DNA of 64,000 bases from CAIVPM01 sp964477265 (GCA_964477265.1 CAYZDJ010000003.1:168591-232590), one strand, 5' to 3'; positions 45,593 through 53,067 are shown, counted from the first letter of the stretch. The notes: generated by a model from the letters alone, not told the origin. A program made the numbers and translations.

Positions 45593-46240
45593 ATGGGATT
45601 GAATAGTTTTGGAAAATTGTTTATGCCAAAAAATAAAGTTTTCTACGAATTGTTTGAACAAGTGGCTGATACGGTTGAGGAAATGGGCAAAACATTAAAG
45701 CGAGTTGTAAATGAACCAGACTTTAACAACAGGGCTCCTATAATTAAACAAATTGAAGACCTTGAGCATAAAAACGACGAAACCACACATAAGATTTTTC
45801 TAGAGCTAAGCAGTAATTTTATTACTCCTTTTGACAGAGAAGATATACACTACCTTGCTTCTTCGCTTGATGATATTGCAGATTATATTTATAGTAGTGC
45901 TAAGAAAATTAATTTTTACAACGTTAATCCAAACGAAAGCGGTATTCAAAAATTAGCAGATTTGGTAGAACTTGGAACCATTGAAATTAAAAAAGCTGTG
46001 TATGGCTTAAGAGATATGAAGCAGCTACGCCAAATGACTGAAGCTTTTATAAAAATAAACAGCATTGAAAACCAGGCAGACGATGTGTTTGACATGAGTA
46101 TTGAAAAGCTGTTTCAAAACGAAAATGATTTTAAGGAAGTAATTAAAAGAAGAGAAATATACCAGGCCATGGAAACAGCTACAGATAAATGCGAGGATGC
46201 TGCCAACGTTATTGAATCTATTATTATTAAATATGCTTAA
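45593..46240 (+). CDS. DUF47 (PhoU-like) phosphate transport accessory protein
   Basis: A 215-residue cytoplasmic helical protein of the DUF47/TIGR00153 family, distant from PhoU. Family signs are LFEQVADTVEEMGKTLKRV near 20, IEDLEHKNDETTHKIF near 58, FITPFDREDIHYLASSLDDI near 80 and KINSIENQADDVFD near 155. These proteins accompany Pit-type transporters and are thought to modulate them. The pit gene follows after 81 bp, so the pair forms an operon. A possible Bacteroidota -7 element sits 17 bp upstream. Confidence 0.93.
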   Translation: MGLNSFGKLFMPKNKVFYELFEQVADTVEEMGKTLKRVVNEPDFNNRAPIIKQIEDLEHKNDETTHKIFLELSSNFITPFDREDIHYLASSLDDIADYIYSSAKKINFYNVNPNESGIQKLADLVELGTIEIKKAVYGLRDMKQLRQMTEAFIKINSIENQADDVFDMSIEKLFQNENDFKEVIKRREIYQAMETATDKCEDAANVIESIIIKYA

Positions 46241-46286
46241 TAATTAGCAAATATGAAAATTGGCAAATGTGAAAATGTATGGTTTG

Positions 46287-46316
46287 CAAATTTTCAAATT
46301 TTCAAATTTTCAAATT
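46287..46316 (+). repeat. tandem octamer CAAATTTT in the DUF47-pit spacer
   Basis: Four consecutive copies (last partial) of CAAATTTT end five bases before the pit start codon. The preceding bases hold related GCAAAT and GAAAAT words. It looks like replication slippage and could vary in copy number, altering the leader of pit. Confidence 0.7.
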
Positions 46317-46321
46317 AATCA

Positions 46322-47362
46322 ATGTTCACACTCTTAGTTTTAATTGTTGCACTTGCCATTATTTTCGATTATATCAATGGCTTTCATGATGCAGCAAACT
46401 CAATAGCCAATATAGTTTCAACAAAAGTGCTTACTCCTTTCCAGGCTGTGGTGTGGGCTGCATTCTTCAACTTTGCTGCATATTTTATTTCATTGTATAT
46501 TATTGGTGAGTTTAAAATTGGTAACACCATTGCTAAAAGCGTGAATGCCGAATTTATTAACCTGCATGTAATACTTGCAGGCTTGCTTGCAGCCATTTGC
46601 TGGAACCTGATTACCTGGTGGTTTGGCATTCCTTCAAGTTCATCTCATACTTTGCTTGGTGGCTTTATGGGTGCTGCATTATGCTTTGCTCATGGCTTTA
46701 GCCAAAACGGTCACGATGTAATTAATTACGTAAAAGTAATACCTACTTTCCTGTTTATATTTTGTGCTCCATTTATAGGCATGCTCATAGCCTTTATTAT
46801 AACCATTATTGTGGTACATATATTTAAAAAGAGTAATCCACACAAAGCAGAGGTTAAGTTTAAACGCTTTCAACTAGTTGCTAGTGCTGCATTTAGCCTT
46901 GGGCATGGTGGCAACGATGCACAAAAAGTAATGGGCATTATTGGTGCTGCATTTATTTGCTACGAAAAAAGTAAAGGCAATACTTTAACATTCGACAGCT
47001 TTGTACATCATTATTCATGGGTGCCATTTTGTAGCTTTTTGGCAATTGGTTTAGGCACCATGAGTGGTGGCTGGAAGATTGTAAAAACAATGGGAACAAA
47101 AATTACAAAAATTACTCCGCTTGAAGGTGTGTGTGCAGATACAAGTGGAGCATTAACTTTATTTTTAACAGAGAAATTAGGTATTCCTGTTTCTACTACT
47201 CACACTATAACTGGTAGCATTATTGGCGTTGGGGCTACCAAGCGTTTAAGTGCTGTGCGTTGGGGTGTTACCATCAACCTGCTTTGGGCATGGATAATTA
47301 CTATTCCTATTTCTGCACTTATGGCTGCTGCTTTTTATTACTTAGTAGGATTGTTTATTTAG
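46322..47362 (+). CDS. PiT family inorganic phosphate transporter
   Basis: A 346-residue membrane protein with about ten helices. The duplicated PiT signature is visible: FDYINGFHDAANSIANIVST near residue 15 and FSLGHGGNDAQKVMGIIGAA near 190, plus GIPSSSSHTLLGGFMGA near 102 and GIPVSTTHTITGSIIGVG near 290. It takes up metal-phosphate with protons. It is translated from the same transcript as the DUF47 gene, its usual partner. Confidence 0.95.
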   Translation: MFTLLVLIVALAIIFDYINGFHDAANSIANIVSTKVLTPFQAVVWAAFFNFAAYFISLYIIGEFKIGNTIAKSVNAEFINLHVILAGLLAAICWNLITWWFGIPSSSSHTLLGGFMGAALCFAHGFSQNGHDVINYVKVIPTFLFIFCAPFIGMLIAFIITIIVVHIFKKSNPHKAEVKFKRFQLVASAAFSLGHGGNDAQKVMGIIGAAFICYEKSKGNTLTFDSFVHHYSWVPFCSFLAIGLGTMSGGWKIVKTMGTKITKITPLEGVCADTSGALTLFLTEKLGIPVSTTHTITGSIIGVGATKRLSAVRWGVTINLLWAWIITIPISALMAAAFYYLVGLFI

Positions 47363-47394
47363 GCCGATATATGTAATAACATAAAAGAAAAGAA

Positions 47395-48060
47395 CTACAT
47401 ATTCTTTCCTTCAAGCATTGGCACAAAAGAAAACATATCTAACTTTTCTTCAGTGTAAGTGCCATCTTCCTGCTTCACAATCTTTATCATTCGCTGTGCA
47501 TTATCTTCATCAACTGGTATTATCATAATACCACCAACCTTTAGTTGCTCTATTAATTTAGGAGGTACAAATGGAGCACCACAGGTAATAATCATTTTAT
47601 CAAAAGGAGCATAAGTTGGCAAGCCTGCAAAGCCATCTCCATAAAACATTTTAAGGTTGCTGTATTTCTTTAAAAAACTAAAATGCTTGTTATTATCAAA
47701 TAATTCCTTTTGCCTTTCTATAGAAAAAACTCTTGCCCCCAATTGTGCTAAAACACTTGCCTGATAAGCACTGCCAGTACCTACTTCTAATATTTTATCA
47801 AGTCTTTTTACTTCTAGCAATTGTGTTTGGTAGGCAACAGTGTAGGGTTGAGAAATGGTTTGGTGTGCAGCAATGGGAAAAGCTCTATCCTCATAAGCAA
47901 TATTGTCTAACGCACTGTCCAAAAAAAAATGTCGTGGAATATTATTGATAGCATCAAGAACCACTGTGCTTTCAATGCTTTTGGTTTTTAATTCATCAAC
48001 TAGTTTTTGGCGTAAACCTTTATGTCTGAATGTGTCTGTATAAACTCTTTCCTTTCTCAT
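47395..48060 (-). CDS. pcm: protein-L-isoaspartate O-methyltransferase
   Basis: A 221-residue SAM-dependent enzyme that starts repair of damaged Asp/Asn residues by methylating L-isoaspartyl groups. The family signs are VLDAINNIPRHFFLDSAL near 35, AHQTISQPYTVAYQTQLL near 68, the SAM-binding LEVGTGSAYQASVLAQLG near 90 (the usual SGY is SAY here) and FDKMIITCGAPFVPPKLIEQ near 155. The length is normal. It is a single gene convergent with pit. Confidence 0.93.
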   Translation of the reverse strand: MRKERVYTDTFRHKGLRQKLVDELKTKSIESTVVLDAINNIPRHFFLDSALDNIAYEDRAFPIAAHQTISQPYTVAYQTQLLEVKRLDKILEVGTGSAYQASVLAQLGARVFSIERQKELFDNNKHFSFLKKYSNLKMFYGDGFAGLPTYAPFDKMIITCGAPFVPPKLIEQLKVGGIMIIPVDEDNAQRMIKIVKQEDGTYTEEKLDMFSFVPMLEGKNM

Positions 48061-48160
48061 TTCAACAAAAATAAATCTCTTGTTTGCAATAAGCTAAATG
48101 TGGAATAAAATAGTTTTTACATGATGTTTTAACGAAGACAACTAAAATGAGAATTTATAA

Positions 48161-48255
48161 ACCGCAAAGAACGCAAAGCAGGGAACGCAGAGTTAGCAAA
48201 GGACTGATAATTTGCCTTATTATTCTTTGCATAAAAACTTTGTGAACTTTGCGGT
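48161..48255. repeat. inverted intergenic repeat (CCGCAAAG type)
   Basis: ACCGCAAAGAACGCAAAG at 48,161 and CTTTGTGAACTTTGCGGT ending at 48,255 are inverted copies matching at 15 of 18 positions, with further AACGCAGAG/TTCTTTGC words between. No frame covers it. Its form suggests a REP-like dispersed element between pcm and the TonB receptor gene. Confidence 0.65.
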
Positions 48256-48277
48256 AAAATAATTTCATAAATCTCCC

Positions 48278-50686
48278 TTACCTCAACTCAAAACTCAGTG
48301 GAATCAATAGTTTCAGGCTAATGTTTCTTCCCATATTAAACACGCCCATTCTGTTAGTAACATTATTTACATCAGTATATTTTAACCTACTTAAGTGGTT
48401 TTGATAAGCCACATCTGCAATATTGTTTATAGAAAAATGAAAACTGCAAAAAGCTTTTTTATTATTAATAATATCAGCACCAAAGCCCAGGTTTAATAAT
48501 GTATATGCTGGCGTTGAAGTTTCGGTATTATGTAAACTATAAATATTGTTTTGTGCAAAGTAGTTGTCTGCCTGAAACTTCAGATAAACATTCTTTAAAG
48601 ATGAGCCACACTTTTTAAACTCAGCTTTTATCTCACTTAACAATTTAGGTTGTGGCATAAAAGGCAGGTTTTCTGAACCATTTACATTATTGGTGAACTT
48701 TCCCCTTACATAACTAAAACTATTTTGCAAATGCAACCAATCTAAGGGATGAGGATGAATGTCTAAGTTTACCTCAAAACCTGCCAGCACTGCATTTGAC
48801 TGATTGAACTGAAAAGCTGTGATATCATTTCCATCAACATTAACCAAAGAATCGCTGCCATTAATACCAGCCAGTTTATTATAAAAAATATAGTTACTAA
48901 TGTAGTTATAAAAAGTATTGATGCTGAAGCTTACGTGGTCTGTTGTTGATTCAAAACCCAGATCAGCCTGCAAGGAATTTTCAGACTTTAAATTGTTGTT
49001 GCCATATTCATACCTGTTTGTTCCTTCGTGTGCACCATTGCTGCTTATCTCTGTAACACTTGGTGCCCTAAAACCCTTTGCCACATTAAACTTCAATGTA
49101 TTGCTATCATTAAAATTATAGCTAAAGCCAATGCTTGAAGAAAAGTTGGTGAATGATTTATTTTGTTTGTTAAATTTTATATCACTACCATCCATTAACT
49201 CTTTTATGTCAACGTTTCTGTTATCCAACCTTGCACCACCACTTAAGGTAAGCTTATCAAATGTTTTTCTGGTTACTACAAAACCACCTATATCAAATTG
49301 GTTGTATTCAGGAATAATAACTTCCAAACCCTTGTTGCTGTTGGCTTGCTGCATCCCATTTATGCCCACACTGGTTTTCCAACCTTTCTTTTCCTGCAAA
49401 TGATATTGAATGTTGTAGTCGATGGTTTTTAAATCGAAGTAAAGATTGGGTAAGTTTATATTGTCAACATCACCAAACTCTTTACGTATGTTTTGCTGAT
49501 AGGCAAGGTTAAAAGTTAGCCTTCCTTTTTTTAAGTTAAAGTTGTTATCACTGGTAATTTTAAAGTGATGTATGCTTTGGTAGGGAACAAAAAAATCCCT
49601 GCTGTTTAGCTCATCATTTGTTGCAATATGTTCCTGTGCTGTTCCTTCATACAAAGTAAATAATCCTGTTGCCGAATCCCTACACCCTTCTATCAATCCT
49701 AGCTTTTGATTAAAGCTGCTGACTATAAGATGACTATAACCCCAGTGTTTATTCAAGCCAATATAACCACCAAAATTGTTCTCATTAAACCTGCTGTTCA
49801 ATACCTTTCCATCATAATTATTAGTATAATCACCAGCCGATTTTGTGCTGCCATAAACATTAAAGTTTATGCCATTTTTAAAATTGCCTGCAACATCTAT
49901 ATGGCTGTTGAACATTTTATTATTATCTAAATATCCAAACTGAATGTTTGATTTTATGCTATTCATTTGTACAGACTGGTTGGTAATAATATTCAGCACA
50001 CCAGCCATAGCATCACTGCCATACATTAGTGATGATGCACCTTTCAGCACTTCAGCTTTTTGCACACTGGCTTCATCAATCTCAATCCCGTGTTCATCAC
50101 CCCATTGCTGCCCTTCCTGTCTTACACCATCATTTATTGTTACCATTCTGTTATAACCTAAGCCACGAATAACAGGCTTTGCAATAGCAGCACCTGTTGT
50201 TAAAACAGACAAGCCAGAAACAGTTTTAGACAAGCCTTCAATTAAATTGGTAGAAGTAATTTTATTTAATTCCTGCTTACTCACAACAACAATAGGTTGG
50301 GGGTTGTTCTTAACTTTTGTGGCAGATGAAGAGCCAGTAATTGTTACAGCTTCCTGCTCAGTCACCCTTTCTGTTAAAGTAAAATCTTTTGTGGTTTCGC
50401 CACTAATATCAATATGTTCAATTATGCTGGCATAACCTATATAACTAATCTCAATGAGATACTTACCATTATTGATTTGTGGCGTTTTGTAATGCCCTTT
50501 TTTATCAGTAATGATGGTAACTTTTGCATCATGCAAGATTATAGTTGCTCCTTCCAAGGGTTTATGTGTTGCAGCATCAGTAATGGTTCCAGATAAATAA
50601 GATTTTATGGGTGGATTGTTTGTTGTACCTGCATAAATGCTATTACAGGCAATGAGTGATAATATAAAAATGCTAATACATTTCAT
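48278..50686 (-). CDS. TonB-dependent outer-membrane receptor
   Basis: An 802-residue receptor. A signal peptide (1-19) is followed by a carboxypeptidase-regulatory-like domain (about 28-112, YLSGTITDAATHKPLEGATI), then the plug (NPQPIVVVSKQELNKITSTN near 128, RGLGYNRMVTINDGVRQEGQ near 168). The beta-barrel ends ISLKLLIPLSFELR with an aromatic-containing last strand. The barrel and plug import scarce ligands using TonB energy. The plug segment GQQWGDEHGIEID resembles metal or heme receptors; a metal ligand is a guess. A Cys/His-rich exported protein gene lies 68 bp upstream. Confidence 0.9.
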   Translation of the reverse strand: MKCISIFILSLIACNSIYAGTTNNPPIKSYLSGTITDAATHKPLEGATIILHDAKVTIITDKKGHYKTPQINNGKYLIEISYIGYASIIEHIDISGETTKDFTLTERVTEQEAVTITGSSSATKVKNNPQPIVVVSKQELNKITSTNLIEGLSKTVSGLSVLTTGAAIAKPVIRGLGYNRMVTINDGVRQEGQQWGDEHGIEIDEASVQKAEVLKGASSLMYGSDAMAGVLNIITNQSVQMNSIKSNIQFGYLDNNKMFNSHIDVAGNFKNGINFNVYGSTKSAGDYTNNYDGKVLNSRFNENNFGGYIGLNKHWGYSHLIVSSFNQKLGLIEGCRDSATGLFTLYEGTAQEHIATNDELNSRDFFVPYQSIHHFKITSDNNFNLKKGRLTFNLAYQQNIRKEFGDVDNINLPNLYFDLKTIDYNIQYHLQEKKGWKTSVGINGMQQANSNKGLEVIIPEYNQFDIGGFVVTRKTFDKLTLSGGARLDNRNVDIKELMDGSDIKFNKQNKSFTNFSSSIGFSYNFNDSNTLKFNVAKGFRAPSVTEISSNGAHEGTNRYEYGNNNLKSENSLQADLGFESTTDHVSFSINTFYNYISNYIFYNKLAGINGSDSLVNVDGNDITAFQFNQSNAVLAGFEVNLDIHPHPLDWLHLQNSFSYVRGKFTNNVNGSENLPFMPQPKLLSEIKAEFKKCGSSLKNVYLKFQADNYFAQNNIYSLHNTETSTPAYTLLNLGFGADIINNKKAFCSFHFSINNIADVAYQNHLSRLKYTDVNNVTNRMGVFNMGRNISLKLLIPLSFELR

Positions 50687-50754
50687 TGTATGAAGTTTTA
50701 AAATAAGGAATAGTCATAGCATTTTGCAATGACAAATAATAATAAGAAAAAATA

Positions 50755-51099
50755 TTAGCAGACAGGAGGACCCCTTAGTTGAATGCAATGCTGGTTAAAG
50801 GTTTCAGCACTATAGGTTGTTTCTGTGAGTATAGCTGCAAATGCAGGTTCAGTAAAAAGGAAAGTGGGTTCAAATACTAGTATGTAAACGCCATCTGTAA
50901 CTAAATTGTCAGTATCACAATGGTAGCCTGTTGCAGTTACTTCTATATGTTTGTGTGAACAGCTTTTTTCCTTATATGTAGTGTGCTTGTGGTTGGTTAT
51001 TGCATCATGTAAAAACTTTTTAGGAGTGTTTGCAAATAGAAAAACACCTAAAAGGAAAATGCAGTTTACCTTACATAATATGTTATTGAAGCGTTTCAA
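50755..51099 (-). CDS. small exported Cys/His-rich protein upstream of the TonB receptor
   Basis: A 114-residue protein with a hydrophobic N-terminal segment (INCIFLLGVFLFANT-like, signal or anchor) and a mature part with a metal-binding look: HDAITNHKHTTYKEKSCSHK, then HIEVTATGYHCDTD, and a C-terminal QHCIQLRGPPVC. The only start I find is a TTG at 51,099. The family is not known to me. The order, small Cys/His-rich protein then TonB receptor on one strand, suggests a role in handling the receptor's ligand, possibly a transition metal. Confidence 0.65.
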   Translation of the reverse strand: MKRFNNILCKVNCIFLLGVFLFANTPKKFLHDAITNHKHTTYKEKSCSHKHIEVTATGYHCDTDNLVTDGVYILVFEPTFLFTEPAFAAILTETTYSAETFNQHCIQLRGPPVC

Positions 51100-51410
51100 T
51101 TGAATACAAATGTAGGTAGCCGGCAGCTCAATATTTATTTTGATTTATAAGAGGTAAATTTAATTTACTAAGGAATGAAGTAAGCTTTTGTCAGAACTGA
51201 TTTATTGGCTAAGAAAAGTAATGGATGGCGTTTTTTTTTACAATATTGAGTTAAATAAAAAAAATTTGTAAAAAATACTTTCTTGCAAAACCCTTTATTC
51301 ATAAAGCTTTCAAGCTATGCTAGCTGATTAAGAAGTTTGTTTTTTTAAAAATAAATTTGGTAGTTTCAAAAACTCTGCTACAATTTTGCACTATCAAATA
51401 AAGACAGAAA

Positions 51411-51519
51411 ATGCAACGCACGAATTTACATATCGAAACAAAAAAATGGTTTAGCATACCTATGGGTTGCTATACTGTTTGCAGGGCATTTTTTGCTGAT
51501 TTATAAATTAAAAAACTAA
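51411..51519 (+). pseudogene. small membrane-protein frame split by a shift at a seven-A run
   Basis: From the ATG at 51,411 the frame reads MQRTNLHIETKK then loses hydrophobicity. Shifting by one base at the A-run 51,440-51,446 gives NGLAYLWVAILFAGHFLLIY and KLKN before a stop at 51,519, a clear membrane helix. Together they would make a 35-residue single-helix protein. Either it is broken, is expressed by slippage, or is chance. A terminator follows 12 bp later. Confidence 0.4.
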
Positions 51520-51530
51520 TTATAAAAGCT

Positions 51531-51563
51531 AAAAGCCCTGCACAAAAAATGCAGGGCTTTTTT
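51531..51563 (+). terminator. intrinsic terminator
   Basis: AAAAGCCCTGCA/TGCAGGGCTTTTTT hairpin with a short A-rich loop and T-run. It terminates a transcript from the small split frame upstream. Confidence 0.9.
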
Positions 51564-51592
51564 AATTTCAAACAAAAAAAATTTAACAACAA

Positions 51593-51751
51593 ATGCTATC
51601 AACAGCACATATTAACAACAACAAATGGAGTATATCAATGCCACTGCACATTGAGGAAACAGTGTTATGTAGTAATGTGTTTTATCAACGCAATAGTGAG
51701 TTTACAGGCAAACACAAAACCAGACAAAGGAATTTTAAACGACTTAGCTAA
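51593..51751 (+). CDS. possible 52-residue protein
   Basis: An ATG-to-TAA frame encoding 52 residues lies between two terminators: MLSTAHINNNKWSISMPLHI, then EETVLCSNVFYQRNSEFTGK and HKTRQRNFKRLS. The amino-acid balance and strongly basic end look coding; an overlapping frame starting inside the terminator (from 51,549) is less likely. Family unknown. The second terminator, 25 bp after the stop, suits a short dedicated transcript. Confidence 0.4.
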   Translation: MLSTAHINNNKWSISMPLHIEETVLCSNVFYQRNSEFTGKHKTRQRNFKRLS

Positions 51752-51765
51752 ATTAAGTTTTTAGC

Positions 51766-51775
51766 AAGGAGGTAT
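51766..51775 (+). promoter_or_regulatory. orphan Shine-Dalgarno sequence AAGGAGGTAT
   Basis: A full anti-16S complement, identical for ten bases to the one before the YkuK gene, but followed by a terminator hairpin rather than a start codon. Bacteroidota genes seldom use such sequences, so its presence without a gene is notable. Confidence 0.5.
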
Positions 51776-51809
51776 AAACCCAGTCTGGTGCAAACAGGCT
51801 GGGTTTTTT
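51776..51809 (+). terminator. intrinsic terminator
   Basis: AAACCCAGTCTG/CAGGCTGGGTTT (one G-U) followed by T residues. It closes the transcript of the possible 52-residue protein and separates it from the tRNA array. Confidence 0.88.
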
Positions 51810-51842
51810 GTTGCTTACTACTGATAAACACGAATTAGAAAA

Positions 51843-51875
51843 AGACTTATAAGGTTTTAAAAACCGTATAAGTCT
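51843..51875 (+). repeat. tRNA-array hairpin 1
   Basis: AGACTTATA-AGGTTTT-AAAAACC-TATAAGTCT type stem, followed by TG. First of three similar hairpins in the array, here 19 bp before tRNA-Gln. Confidence 0.75.
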
Positions 51876-51894
51876 GTACAAAAGCTCTTAAAAT

Positions 51895-51966
51895 TATTGA
51901 GTGGTGCAATGGTTAGCATATCAGATTTTGATTCTGATGATATTGGTTCGAGTCCAGTCTCAATAA
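51895..51966 (+). tRNA. tRNA-Gln (TTG)
   Basis: Acceptor TATTGAG/CTCAATA (7 of 7), D-arm GTGC-AATGGTTA-GCAT, anticodon arm TCAGA-TTTTGAT-TCTGA, T-arm ATTGG-TTCGAGT-CCAGT. Length 72 nt, no encoded CCA. Position 1 is T, rare among bacterial tRNAs, though usual enough for tRNA-Gln. Start of a seven-gene array. Confidence 0.92.
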
Positions 51967-51972
51967 CAAAAT

Positions 51973-52045
51973 ATTCTCATCGTCTAATGGTTTAGGATAA
52001 CTGGCTTTCTACCAGTTGATACGAGTTCGAATCTCGTTGAGAATA
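51973..52045 (+). tRNA. tRNA-Glu (TTC)
   Basis: Acceptor ATTCTCA/TGAGAAT (7 of 7), anticodon arm ACTGG-CTTTCTA-CCAGT, T-arm ACGAG-TTCGAAT-CTCGT. It begins with A rather than the G of most tRNA-Glu. Six bases separate it from tRNA-Gln. Confidence 0.92.
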
Positions 52046-52051
52046 CTATAA

Positions 52052-52131
52052 ATGTTGGCTTTAGCTTATGTGGTAAAGTGCTACACTGTGAATGTAGAGA
52101 AGAGGATTCGAGTCCCCAAGTCACCCAACAT
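52052..52131 (+). tRNA. tRNA-His-like (GTG), degenerate
   Basis: Anticodon arm CTACA-CTGTGAA-TGTAG gives GTG. The D-stem is GCTT/AAGT. The outer stem ATGTTGG/CCAACAT is perfect, but the T-arm reads GAGG-A-TTCGAGT-CCCC with an extra base, and extra nucleotides lie between T-arm and acceptor. It lacks a clean -1 G:C73 pair. Either a diverged tRNA-His or a tRNA mimic. Confidence 0.7.
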
Positions 52132-52135
52132 ATTA

Positions 52136-52208
52136 TCACTTATAGTTCAATGGAAAAGAATGCTGTGCTACGAACACAGAGATAAAAGTTCGAGTCTTTT
52201 TAAGTCAG
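52136..52208 (+). tRNA. tRNA-Arg (ACG)
   Basis: Acceptor TCACTTA/TAAGTCA with one C-C mismatch at position 2, D-stem GTTC/GAAT, anticodon arm CTGTG-CTACGAA-CACAG, T-arm AAAAG-TTCGAGT-CTTTT. Four bases after the His-like unit. The AT-only T-stem and the mismatch suggest weak folding. Confidence 0.85.
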
Positions 52209-52217
52209 CAAAAGCAA

Positions 52218-52252
52218 AGACCTATAAGTTTTTTTGAAAAGCTTATAGGTCT
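52218..52252 (+). repeat. tRNA-array hairpin 2
   Basis: AGACCTATAAG/CTTATAGGTCT perfect 11-base stem with an A/T-rich loop, followed by TG. Second of the three hairpins, between tRNA-Arg and tRNA-Met. Confidence 0.75.
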
Positions 52253-52272
52253 GAACAAATTGGTTTACAAAT

Positions 52273-52345
52273 GGCGGTTTGGAGTAATTGGTTAACTCGA
52301 AAGTCTCATAAGCTTTAGATTTCAGTTCAAGTCTGAAAGCCGCAA
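52273..52345 (+). tRNA. tRNA-Met-like (CAT)
   Basis: Acceptor GGCGGTT/AGCCGCA with mismatch G1-A72 and one wobble; D-arm GAGT-AATTGGTTA-ACTC; anticodon arm AAAGT-CTCATAA-GCTTT gives CAT; T-arm TTCAG-TTCAAGT-CTGAA. An unpaired 1-72 is a mark of initiator tRNA, but the three G-C pairs of initiators are missing from the anticodon stem. It could also be an Ile tRNA with modified C34. Confidence 0.85.
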
Positions 52346-52352
52346 CAAAAAA

Positions 52353-52438
52353 GGAAGATTGACCGAAATGGTAAGGTACTGGTTTGCTAAGCCAAGGTTG
52401 AGGTAATACTCAGGCAAGTTCGATTCTTGCATCTTCCG
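52353..52438 (+). tRNA. tRNA-Ser (GCT)
   Basis: Class II tRNA of 86 nt: acceptor GGAAGAT/ATCTTCC perfect, anticodon loop TTGCTAA (GCT), long variable arm TTGAG...CTCAG, T-arm GCAAG-TTCGATT-CTTGC. Discriminator G. It is the most canonical of the array. Confidence 0.92.
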
Positions 52439-52442
52439 CACT

Positions 52443-52475
52443 AGACCTTGAAGGTTTTTAAAACCTTCAAGGTCT
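52443..52475 (+). repeat. tRNA-array hairpin 3
   Basis: AGACCTTGAAGGTTTT with its near-perfect complement ending AAGGTCT, followed by TG, five bases upstream of tRNA-Phe. Sequence and ending match hairpins 1 and 2. Confidence 0.78.
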
Positions 52476-52479
52476 GTAT

Positions 52480-52551
52480 GGATGAATAACTCAGTTGGTA
52501 GAGTGCCACATTGAAGCTGTGGTTGCACAAGTTCGATTCTTGTTTCATCCA
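52480..52551 (+). tRNA. tRNA-Phe (GAA)
   Basis: Acceptor GGATGAA/TTCATCC perfect, D-arm ACTC-AGTTGGTA-GAGT, anticodon arm CCACA-TTGAAGC-TGTGG, T-arm ACAAG-TTCGATT-CTTGT. Last gene of the array, 29 bp before the YkuK-type gene. Confidence 0.93.
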
Positions 52552-52580
52552 CAATTATTATAAACAAAAGGAGGTATGAT

Positions 52581-53057
52581 GTGCAACAATGGAAAAGGTT
52601 TGATGGCAGAAAAATCCATCAACCCATAGAAAATGAAATAAGGCAAATAGTAGCAACCGAAGCAATGCAAGGTCATTCGCTTAAAGTGTGTATTGGTACA
52701 GATAGCCAGGTAAAAGGCAAGCATATTGAGTTTGCAACTGTGGTTGTGTTTGTGCGTGCAGGCAAAGGTGGTTTTATGTTTATTCATAACGAAACCATCA
52801 AAAGAGAAATGGCTATTAAGGAAAGGATGTTGTATGAAGTGAGTAAAAGCATTGAAGTAGCATTCAGGCTATCGCCCATACTTATAGAGTTTAATATAGA
52901 TATGGAAGTTCACGCTGACATTAACACAAATCCAAACTTTAAAAGCAATACTGCCTTAAAGGAAGCAATGGGTTTTATTATGGGAATGGGCTTTGCCTTT
53001 AAAGCCAAGCCACAAGCCTTTGCCAGCAGTAGTTGTGCAAATAAGATGGTGCAGTAA
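52581..53057 (+). CDS. ykuK: YkuK-type RNase H-like protein
   Basis: A 158-residue protein of the YkuK/DUF458 family, a predicted RNase H-like fold. GTDSQVKG near residue 33 carries the first acidic active-site residue, EFNIDMEVHADINTN near 97 supplies further acids, and KPQAFASSSCANKM is the conserved end. Nuclease activity on RNA is inferred from fold only. The start is a GTG at 52,581 with a perfect AAGGAGGTAT six bases upstream, rare in this phylum. It reads through directly from the tRNA array on the same strand, so processing of these RNAs is a sensible hypothesis. Confidence 0.85.
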   Translation: MQQWKRFDGRKIHQPIENEIRQIVATEAMQGHSLKVCIGTDSQVKGKHIEFATVVVFVRAGKGGFMFIHNETIKREMAIKERMLYEVSKSIEVAFRLSPILIEFNIDMEVHADINTNPNFKSNTALKEAMGFIMGMGFAFKAKPQAFASSSCANKMVQ

Positions 53058-53067
53058 TGGGTAAATA

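Noticed and set aside
51549..51764. 71-codon frame between terminators
   Set aside because: It starts in the terminator T-run region and has unlikely composition; the overlapping 52-codon frame is better.
52052..52131. Plain functional tRNA-His
   Set aside because: Not kept as canonical because the T-arm has an extra base and the -1 G:C73 feature is not clean; listed as degenerate.
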